Below the pieces are notes generated by a model. It saw nothing but the letters and a program-made list of their open reading frames with translations, ran no database searches and was not told the origin of the DNA. A program made the position numbers and the translations under genes. DNA of 64,000 nucleotides from an uncultured Tateyamaria sp. (GTDB lineage Bacteria > Pseudomonadota > Alphaproteobacteria > Rhodobacterales > Rhodobacteraceae). The stretch is from positions 124,001 through 188,000 of the forward strand of contig NZ_CANLAG010000001.1 in the NCBI RefSeq assembly GCF_947488715.1. The letters are read 5' to 3'. Below, one piece after another: positions 17,664-24,291 of the stretch; positions within the stretch are counted from its first letter, which is position 1, and every line of letters begins with the position of its first letter.

Positions 17664-18367
17664 GAATTGGCAACCAGCGAGGGTACGCCCTGTGTTCGCT
17701 GCACCATGTCTGTGACAGTCCGCGCCAGAGCGTCAATGCCAGGCGAGCGAAAATACTTCCCATGCGCGCCTGGGATCTCTTGAACTTCATAGGACGTGAA
17801 CTGGGCATTCCAGCGAGGCACGGGGTTCTCGCCTCGCAGAAAAGGGTTGAACTGCTGGCTTTGTTCTCCAAATAGAATTCGGGTTTCACCGGGGTAAGCA
17901 AACCGCGGCGTATGCTCTAGCAGGATCAACGGCCGAGCGACTCCCGTGCGCGCAAGGATGTCCTGCGCTACAGTCTCCATGATCCCCGCTCCCTGACAGT
18001 TCCCACCAAGGACGAAATCGTCTGTTCCTGTCCGTTCGAGAATGCCTTCGCGATAAAGATCGATGATGGAAAGAAAGTAGGTCTGCTTTTCTCTAAGACC
18101 CGTCATGACCTTGTCGAGCGAATGCATCGCGACAAGTGGCTGCTCAGGACCTAGAACACGTGCGAGGGCGATTGGCTCAACCCAGCTGTTGAAGCACCAA
18201 AAGAGGGGGGCTTTCGACCCACTTTCATTGAAGAGCACAAACACGTCGTCAACGCGCCAATTCCAAGGCGGCAAGTTCCCGATATTCTGCTCAAGCCTAC
18301 GCTTGAGTTCAGCCGCCAGCATTGACTGTGCCGTCTTCGCCTCCTCGCGCTGCTGTCTCGAGTTCAT
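17660..18367 (-). CDS. Thioesterase-domain protein with Cys nucleophile
   Basis: I start the protein at ATG 18367 (AGGAAGA upstream; GTG 18385 is an alternative), giving 235 residues. It has the alpha/beta-hydrolase thioesterase organisation of NRPS/PKS TE domains: strand PLFWCFNSW, elbow GGNCQGAG in which Cys replaces the usual Ser of G-x-S-x-G, and a late His in IPGAHGKYF. Some NRPS thioesterases with a Cys nucleophile, such as that in obafluorin assembly, catalyse lactone formation or transfer rather than simple hydrolysis. It is the first gene of the operon and overlaps the ligase gene by four bases. It is a candidate for releasing or cyclising the ACP-bound product. Confidence 0.82.
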   Translation of the reverse strand: MNSRQQREEAKTAQSMLAAELKRRLEQNIGNLPPWNWRVDDVFVLFNESGSKAPLFWCFNSWVEPIALARVLGPEQPLVAMHSLDKVMTGLREKQTYFLSIIDLYREGILERTGTDDFVLGGNCQGAGIMETVAQDILARTGVARPLILLEHTPRFAYPGETRILFGEQSQQFNPFLRGENPVPRWNAQFTSYEVQEIPGAHGKYFRSPGIDALARTVTDMVQRTQGVPSLVANS

Positions 18368-19207
18368 ACTATTGTCTTCCTGCACGTCTTGGCTTGGTCA
18401 GCGTTGCCCGTTTATTGCTCTGCTGTCGTCGTTTCAATTTCGGCAAAGCTTAGCGTTTCAGTGCAATACAGTCGTTCAAAATGCCAAATGGCAAGACGCC
18501 AAACAGCCGTTTAATCAGTCAAACTTATGTGAAAACAACCGGAGCTAGATAAAACGTGATCTGACCCACACGCAGAGCGGGCAGGGCGGCAATTTTGGGG
18601 AAAAATGCGGCAAGTTGGGAAAAGGGTCAGCACATGGAAATCGGTGGAAACTGCATGGTGGCCCATCGACTGGACCCAAGTCACAAGCAGGCCGCAACCG
18701 GATTTCAACGGCGCAAAAAAGCGCTGGGCGAAGTGGCGCGTTGATCGGACGGCACAGCGATTCACGGAATGCAAAACAGCGGAGTGGAGGGCGTAGCAGG
18801 GGGCATACTCCAACCCCGCGCAATCTGCGGTATTGGCCCCGAACGCGCGCGTGCTTGCGTGCATTTAGGGGTGCTACTGCACGGCCCACGGATTACCCCT
18901 AGGATATCGCGGAGCCCAAATTAGGCGGATTTACGGAAATTTCGCCGAGACATAGGCTAGGAGCTAGCCCGGTATTCCCTGGAGACACCAAACGCTTACC
19001 GCACAAGTTATGCTCTTGCAGGCAAATTATGTCGCGCGCGTACTTAGTAGCTAGGTCGTAGGGACACTGGCGAGATATGCCAAGGGCCGCGTTGATCTTT
19101 TTCAGTAGAGCGGGATGGATACCAAACGCACTACGGGGGCCATAAGGGCGCGCACGGCTGCACTGTATCAACAAATACGGGAAAATATATGTGGTTACGG
19201 GATGATT
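18368..19207. other. Gene-poor stretch between biosynthetic operon and tRNA-Leu
   Basis: About 840 bases with no frame I believe is a gene. The right end of this stretch (about 18900-19207) is compositionally unlike the housekeeping flanks. An apparent minus-strand frame reading through the tRNA (MAELVDALASG) is the familiar tRNA-Leu artefact. The left end (18368-18540) is AT-rich and should hold the promoter of the biosynthetic operon. The middle could contain decayed remnants of an integrated element. Confidence 0.5.
18482..18493. promoter_or_regulatory. Palindrome in the biosynthetic operon promoter region
   Basis: TGCCAAATGGCA, a 5-bp inverted repeat around AA, lies about 115 bases upstream of the thioesterase start in an AT-rich context, followed by a second GCCAAA word at 18498-18503. 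The position is suitable for an operator, but no regulator gene is adjacent and the site is short. Confidence 0.3.
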
Positions 19208-19294
19208 TGGTGCCCAGAAGAGGACTCGAACCTCCACGTCCATACGGACACTAGCACCTGAAGCTAGCGCGTCTACCAATTCCGCCATCTGGGC
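19208..19294 (-). tRNA. tRNA-Leu (anticodon CAG)
   Basis: The minus strand folds into a class II tRNA: a 7-bp acceptor stem (19288-19294 with 19212-19218), discriminator A at 19211 and an encoded CCA at 19208-19210. It has a D-arm with GGTAGACGC, an anticodon loop with CAG (19258-19260), a long variable arm, and a T-arm containing GGTTCGAGTCC. It reads CUG leucine codons. Its 3' end faces the gene-poor stretch and low-GC genes, the orientation expected if a mobile element once integrated at its 3' end. Confidence 0.97.
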
Positions 19295-19486
19295 ACGGGT
19301 TGGTAGACGGGCGTTTAAGCCCAGCGGCTGGGGGTGTCAATGCGATTCTGGTGTGCAGACGCGGCCTTTCCGACACATTGGTTTGGCGGATCACGTGGCT
19401 CTCAATCCGGCGCGCCAAATTGGCGTCTTGTCTGCCTCTGGGGCGGGTTGTAGATACAGTCTGGATTCATGCGCAAGGAGCGGGTC

Positions 19487-20467
19487 ATGTCCAAATTGGT
19501 CACCATCTACGGCGGGTCCGGGTTTGTCGGGCGTTACATTGCGCGCCGGATGGCCAAGGCCGGTTGGCGTGTTCGTGTCGCGGTCCGCCGCCCGAACGAG
19601 GCGATCTTTGTCAAACCCTACGGCGTCGTGGGCCAGGTCGAACCGGTGCTGTGCAACATCCGCGATGATGCGTCCGTTGCCTCGGTGATGACAGGCGCAG
19701 ATGCTGTTGTGAATTGCGTGGGCATCTTGGCCAAGAAGGGCAAGAACACCTTTGACGCGGTTCAATCCGAAGGTGCGGCACGCATCGCGCGGATTGCAGC
19801 GCAGTCCGGTGTGCAGCAGATGGTGCATATCTCGGCCATCGGGGCAGACGTGGCCAGCGACAGCGACTACGCACGTACCAAAGGCGAAGGCGAGGCGGCA
19901 GTGCTTGAGCATATGCCAAATGCCGTGATCCTGCGTCCGTCCATCGTGTTCGGCCCCGAAGACGATTTCTTTAACCGGTTTGCGGGGATGTCCCGCTTGG
20001 GCCCGGTGTTGCCGGTTGTGGGTGCCGCGACACAGTTCCAGCCGGTCTATGTGGATGATGTGGCCCATGCGGCCGAACTCGCGTTGACCACGGATGTCGA
20101 TACCGGCGTTTACGAGCTGGGCGGGCCAGACGTTCGCACGTTCCGCGCTTTGATGACAACCATGCTGGGTGTCATTCGCCGTCGACGCTCCATTGTGAAC
20201 ATTCCGTTCCCGATTGCGTCGTTGATGGGTTTTACCTTTGACATGATCAATGCGGCGTCGCTGGGTTTGGTCCCGGCTCAGATCACGCGCGATCAGGTGC
20301 GCAACCTGCGCAATGACAACATCGTGGCTGATGGCGCCAAAGGGTTCGATACCCTTGGGATCAAACCGGTGGCGCTCGAGTCGGTTCTGCCCGAGTATCT
20401 GTGGCGGTTCCGCCCGTCCGGGCAGTATGATGCGATCAAGGAAAGCGCAAAGAACCTGCGCGCCTAA
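19487..20467 (+). CDS. Complex I NDUFA9-like NAD(P)-dependent epimerase/dehydratase
   Basis: The start is ATG 19487, preceded by AAGGAGCGGGTC; the protein is 326 residues. It is an atypical short-chain dehydrogenase with the Rossmann loop TIYGGSGFVGRYIAR at the N-terminus, the strand VVNCVGIL and the region YARTKGEGEAAV, where the usual YxxxK is present as Y-A-R-T-K. The sequence matches the NDUFA9-like subfamily widespread in alphaproteobacteria, a relative of the 39-kDa accessory subunit of respiratory complex I. Whether the bacterial protein assembles with complex I is not known from sequence. Its stop overlaps that of the convergent uppP gene by four bases. Confidence 0.9.
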   Translation: MSKLVTIYGGSGFVGRYIARRMAKAGWRVRVAVRRPNEAIFVKPYGVVGQVEPVLCNIRDDASVASVMTGADAVVNCVGILAKKGKNTFDAVQSEGAARIARIAAQSGVQQMVHISAIGADVASDSDYARTKGEGEAAVLEHMPNAVILRPSIVFGPEDDFFNRFAGMSRLGPVLPVVGAATQFQPVYVDDVAHAAELALTTDVDTGVYELGGPDVRTFRALMTTMLGVIRRRRSIVNIPFPIASLMGFTFDMINAASLGLVPAQITRDQVRNLRNDNIVADGAKGFDTLGIKPVALESVLPEYLWRFRPSGQYDAIKESAKNLRA

Positions 20468-21267
20468 CTGTAGGCCCAGAACAACAGGCCCAGTCCCAAC
20501 ACAACGCGGTAGATCACGTAAGGTGTAAAGCTGACGGTGCGCAAAAGGCGCATCATCAGTGTCAGCGCCGCCAGTGCCGCTATGCACGCAAAGGCCGCGG
20601 CGATGGCCGCGTCGCGCATCAGGGGCCAGTTGGCGTCTCCGATGACATCGAGGCTGAGCACGGCACCAGAGGCCAGGATCACCGGGATCGACATCAGCAT
20701 GGCGAGACGTGCAGCGTCCTGACGTTCATAACCCAGAGCGCGGGCGGCGGTGATGGTGATGCCGGATCGAGACGTGCCGGGGATCAACGCCAGGCATTGC
20801 GCCAGACCCATCATGGCCGCGTCGCGCAGCGTCCAGCGATCAGCCGTCCGAGTTGTGTCGCCCGTCTTGTCCGCCCAATAGAGCACCAGTCCAAAGATCA
20901 ACATGGTCCAGCCAATCACCGCAACGGATCGCATCGCCTCATCCAGCCCGGTCATTTTGATCACCAGCCCGACCACTAGGGCCGGTATGGTCGCGAGGAT
21001 GAGGCACAGGGCAAGAAACGCGCCCTGCGTATCGACTTTGCCGCGGATCAGACGCCCGGTTCCGCGCACGGCCACCCGGACATCCCGCCAGAAATACAGT
21101 GTGACGGCGATCAGGGTGCCGACATGTACCGCAACATCGATGGCCAATCCTTGATCCTGCGTTCCGGTGAGGGCTGGCAGCAGGATGAGGTGACCCGAAG
21201 AGGACACGGGCAGAAACTCGGTCACGCCTTGAATCATGGCGACAATCAGAAGTTGAAAAAGAGTCAT
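20464..21267 (-). CDS. uppP: Undecaprenyl-diphosphatase UppP (BacA)
   Basis: I start the 267-residue protein at ATG 21267 (MTLFQLLIVAMIQGVTEFLP), the conserved family N-terminus. The integral-membrane enzyme dephosphorylates undecaprenyl diphosphate to recycle the lipid carrier of peptidoglycan synthesis. The two signature active-site regions are present: the glutamate-rich QGVTEFLPVSSSGHL near residues 14-28 and PGTSRSGITI near 160-170, with the catalytic Ser and Arg. About seven hydrophobic segments are visible. It is convergent with, and overlaps, the epimerase gene. Confidence 0.95.
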   Translation of the reverse strand: MTLFQLLIVAMIQGVTEFLPVSSSGHLILLPALTGTQDQGLAIDVAVHVGTLIAVTLYFWRDVRVAVRGTGRLIRGKVDTQGAFLALCLILATIPALVVGLVIKMTGLDEAMRSVAVIGWTMLIFGLVLYWADKTGDTTRTADRWTLRDAAMMGLAQCLALIPGTSRSGITITAARALGYERQDAARLAMLMSIPVILASGAVLSLDVIGDANWPLMRDAAIAAAFACIAALAALTLMMRLLRTVSFTPYVIYRVVLGLGLLFWAYS

Positions 21268-21485
21268 GATTGGTGCGCCCCTGTGATACATTGTTAATAC
21301 AAATGCGCGATTCTGGACGCAAACAGTGAAAATAAGTCCGATTCGGATATAAAATTGTGCGACCTGCGGCACCTTTTTGACTTCTGGCGGCCAATTTTCT
21401 CAAATTACGTCAGCATTACTGACTTTTAATCCTGTTTGCATTCCTTTATCCGGCGGAGACCCAGACCAGATCAAGGACCGACCCC

Positions 21486-22928
21486 ATGGCTGAGCAGCCT
21501 ATGCTGAAATTCGTGAAGATCGAGCGTGACATGCCGGAGAAGCGTGGGGCGGATGTGCGGCGTCAGGATTTTGACGAGATCTATGCGGAATACGCGGACG
21601 CGAAGGCCAAGGAACAGTCCAGCCGGTGCAGCCAGTGTGGCGTGCCCTATTGTCAGAGCCACTGCCCGCTGCACAACAACATCCCCGACTGGTTGCGCCT
21701 GACCGCCGAAGGGCGTCTGCGCGAAGCCTATGACGTCAGCCAGGCCACCAACACCTTTCCGGAGATCTGCGGACGCATCTGCCCACAGGACCGCCTGTGC
21801 GAAGGCAACTGCGTCATCGAACAATCCGGCCACGGCACCGTCACCATCGGTTCCGTCGAAAAATACATCACCGACACCGCCTGGGAACAGGGGTGGGTCC
21901 AGCCCATCACACCGACCGCAGAACGGACCGAATCCGTGGGCATCATCGGCGCAGGCCCCGGCGGGCTGGCGGCGGCGGATGTGCTGCGCCGTGCGGGCGT
22001 GCAGGTCACTGTTTATGACAGCTATGACCGGGCGGGCGGCCTGCTGACCTATGGCATCCCCGGCTTCAAGCTGGAGAAGGATGTCGTGATGCGCCGCAAC
22101 GCGCAATTGGAGCAGGGCGGCGTGACATTCCGGCTGAACTGTACCGTGGGCAAGGACATCACGTTCCAAGAGATCAAAGACACCCATGATGCCGTCATTA
22201 TCGCAACGGGCGTGTACAAAAGCCGCGATCTGGCCATGCCAAACGGCGAAGCCGCAGGCATCGAAAAGGCCATTGATTTCCTGACTGCGAGCAACCGCAA
22301 AAGCTTTGGCGATGCGGTCGAGGATTTCGACAATGGACGCCTGAACGCAAAGGACAAACGCGTCGTGGTCATCGGCGGTGGCGACACCGCGATGGACTGT
22401 GTGCGGACGTCGATCCGTCAGGGGGCCACGTCGGTCAAATGCCTCTATCGCCGTGACCGCGCCAACATGCCGGGGTCGCAACGCGAGGTGCAGAACGCCG
22501 AAGAAGAAGGCGTGGTGTTCGAATGGCTGAGCGCGCCCAAAGGGTTCACCACCGATGGCGACACCGTGGCGGGCGTGATGGTGCAAAAGATGCGCCTCGG
22601 CGCGCCGGATGCCACGGGCCGTCAGGCCCCCGAAGTGATCGAAGGCGCGGACTATGTCGAAGACGCGGACCTCGTGATCAAGGCGCTGGGGTTCGAGCCC
22701 GAGGCCCTGCCGACACTGTGGGATCAGCCCGAATTGGAAGTCACCCGCTGGGGCACGATCAAGGCGGCGTTCACCACGGGCAAGACGGCCATGGATGGCG
22801 TCTATGCGGTAGGTGACATCGTGCGCGGCGCTAGCCTGGTGGTCTGGGCGATTCGTGACGGGCGCGATTGTGCCGACGCGATTCTGGACGCCATGAACGC
22901 CAAAGCGCAGGTGATGGCAGCGGAATAA
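21486..22928 (+). CDS. gltD: Glutamate synthase (NADPH) small subunit
   Basis: The 480-residue beta subunit transfers electrons from NADPH via FAD and iron-sulfur clusters to GltB in ammonia assimilation. Near the N-terminus are the cysteine clusters CSQCGVPYCQSHCP and CGRICPQDRLCEGNC that bind [4Fe-4S] centres. Next come the FAD loop IGAGPGGLAAAD (about 156-167), the second Rossmann loop VIGGGDTAMDC for NADPH (about 297-307) and the closing YAVGDIVRGASLVVWAI segment. It is followed by an unusual repeat-bearing spacer and then by the GFA, secreted-protein and gltB genes on the same strand, so gltD and gltB are split by two small genes. Confidence 0.96.
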   Translation: MAEQPMLKFVKIERDMPEKRGADVRRQDFDEIYAEYADAKAKEQSSRCSQCGVPYCQSHCPLHNNIPDWLRLTAEGRLREAYDVSQATNTFPEICGRICPQDRLCEGNCVIEQSGHGTVTIGSVEKYITDTAWEQGWVQPITPTAERTESVGIIGAGPGGLAAADVLRRAGVQVTVYDSYDRAGGLLTYGIPGFKLEKDVVMRRNAQLEQGGVTFRLNCTVGKDITFQEIKDTHDAVIIATGVYKSRDLAMPNGEAAGIEKAIDFLTASNRKSFGDAVEDFDNGRLNAKDKRVVVIGGGDTAMDCVRTSIRQGATSVKCLYRRDRANMPGSQREVQNAEEEGVVFEWLSAPKGFTTDGDTVAGVMVQKMRLGAPDATGRQAPEVIEGADYVEDADLVIKALGFEPEALPTLWDQPELEVTRWGTIKAAFTTGKTAMDGVYAVGDIVRGASLVVWAIRDGRDCADAILDAMNAKAQVMAAE

Positions 22929-22930
22929 AC

Positions 22931-23049
22931 GTACAGTTTTGGTCTGAAATTGTACGGTTTGGATCGCACCAAATTTGTCGATTTCGCGCCAAAATCGCAA
23001 AAACGTACAGATTGCCGCCGCAACTGCACAGTTTTGGAAACGGCCCAAA
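22931..23049. repeat. Two degenerate ~45-bp direct repeats with internal inverted repeats
   Basis: In the gltD-to-GFA spacer, two blocks (22931-22975 and 23005-23050) share a layout. A GTACAG word (22931, 23005) is followed exactly 21 bases later by a GTACGG or GCACAG word (22952, 23026), then by an inverted repeat TTTGG-N6/7-CCAAA (22958-22973; 23033-23049). The 21-base spacing is two helical turns. It could be an operator array or a pair of hairpins controlling the downstream genes. Confidence 0.5.
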
Positions 23050-23116
23050 GCCTACTGAAACGTAAACACAAAAGGTCAGCAAAGCTGACGCAACTGAGCA
23101 AAAGGATAAACAGGGC

Positions 23117-23578
23117 ATGACCGCACCGCGCGCAGTGTTCGACGAGGCAAAGGGTGGCTGTTTGTGCGGCGCCGTGCGTTTTGTTGCGCGCGACGTGCCG
23201 GCCACCTTTGGGATTTGCCATTGCCCGATGTGCCGCCGCTGGACCGGGTCCGCCCTGGTCGAGGTCAGCATCAAGACCGAGAACATCACCTGGGAGGGTG
23301 CCGAACATATCGCGACGCGGGCGGGCAGTGATTGGGCCGAGCGGGCGTGGTGCCGTGAATGTGGCACGGGCCTGTATTTCCGGCAGACCAAGAAGGGTGA
23401 GTGGTTTGGGTCCACCGACCTGCCGCTGGGCATTTTCGATGATCCCAACGGATTTACCCTGACGCATGAGATTTTCACCGATCACACCCCGGACGGGTTC
23501 GAGATCGTGGATCAGGGTCACAAGCGGCTGACCCGCGCCGATGTCGTGGCGTTGAACCCGGATGTGGGAGAGACGTGA
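23117..23578 (+). CDS. GFA (glutathione-dependent formaldehyde-activating) family protein
   Basis: The 153-residue protein has the CENP-V/GFA beta-fold with the structural and catalytic zinc cysteines in order: GGCLCGAVRF near the N-terminus, CHCPMCRRWTG in the middle and WCRECGTGLYF later. The family's founding member promotes S-hydroxymethylglutathione formation from formaldehyde, although that activity is disputed and most members are uncharacterised. It precedes a secreted-protein gene with a TGATG junction (stop and start share one base), so the two are translationally coupled with each other and with gltB. Confidence 0.9.
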   Translation: MTAPRAVFDEAKGGCLCGAVRFVARDVPATFGICHCPMCRRWTGSALVEVSIKTENITWEGAEHIATRAGSDWAERAWCRECGTGLYFRQTKKGEWFGSTDLPLGIFDDPNGFTLTHEIFTDHTPDGFEIVDQGHKRLTRADVVALNPDVGET

Positions 23579-24291
23579 TGGTGGGTCGTCTCGTTCTGGC
23601 AGTTGTGATGGCGGTTGGTCCGGTGCCGATGGTGGCGCAGGCACAGGATGGCAGTGTGTTCTATCCGCCTGTGGGGTGCACCGGTGCGCTGACCATTCAG
23701 ATGCGCAGTTGCCGGGTGGCCAATATCTATACCTGTGCCGCGGATGCGCCGGGCGAAAACTGGAAACTGGTGCTGGAGGCCGATGGCCCCGTGTTCCTGT
23801 CCAAGATCGACCGCGAAACGCAGTGGCTGGAAAGCTATGATCTGTTTCCGACCCAGCACAATGTGCTGCGGTTGCCTGCGGATGATCCTGCGAACCTGAC
23901 AGAGCTTCTTGAGACCGGGATCGACACGTTTGATTTCGTGCAAAAGATGGACGAGCGCATTGTACGGGTTGTCGGTTATGACCGGCTGACCGGGGATGAT
24001 GTGATCATTGATGGCGAGCCGTTGCTCGGCACCGAATTTTCGGCGCGCTATGAAGATTTCGAGGGCACGTACCTGACGGTGACGGGCCGGGAATACGTGT
24101 CGGTGCGCCACCGCCGTTTCATTGGCGGTGTGACGACGCGTATGCAGGATGGCCGCGAGGTCGAGCGCGATTACACGCCGATCGACTTTATCTACCCCGA
24201 TGAGCCGGGGTTTTTCAGCAAGACACCTCTTTACGACTGCGAGGCCTCGTTGGCCCGCTACGTTCCGACTGTGAAAGGATATGACCAATGA
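23578..24291 (+). CDS. Secreted protein of unknown function between GFA gene and gltB
   Basis: The protein is 237 residues with a Sec signal peptide ending at VAQAQ (about residue 22); the mature part is beta-rich. Four cysteines (PVGCTGAL, RSCRVAN, YTCAAD and the late YDCEAS) would form disulfides in the periplasm. I recognise no domain. ATG 23578 overlaps the GFA stop, and its own TGA overlaps the gltB ATG (ATGA at 24288-24291), so its translation is coupled to an ammonia-assimilation gene although it is exported. It may simply have been inserted into the operon. Confidence 0.8.
   Translation: MVGRLVLAVVMAVGPVPMVAQAQDGSVFYPPVGCTGALTIQMRSCRVANIYTCAADAPGENWKLVLEADGPVFLSKIDRETQWLESYDLFPTQHNVLRLPADDPANLTELLETGIDTFDFVQKMDERIVRVVGYDRLTGDDVIIDGEPLLGTEFSARYEDFEGTYLTVTGREYVSVRHRRFIGGVTTRMQDGREVERDYTPIDFIYPDEPGFFSKTPLYDCEASLARYVPTVKGYDQ

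Noticed and set aside
18899-19288. 129-residue frame beginning MAELVDALASG
   Set aside because: It reads through the tRNA-Leu gene, a well-known false gene call; the remainder has no recognisable domain.
21471-23048. 525-residue antisense frame opposite gltD
   Set aside because: gltD has complete cofactor motifs on the plus strand; this is its shadow.
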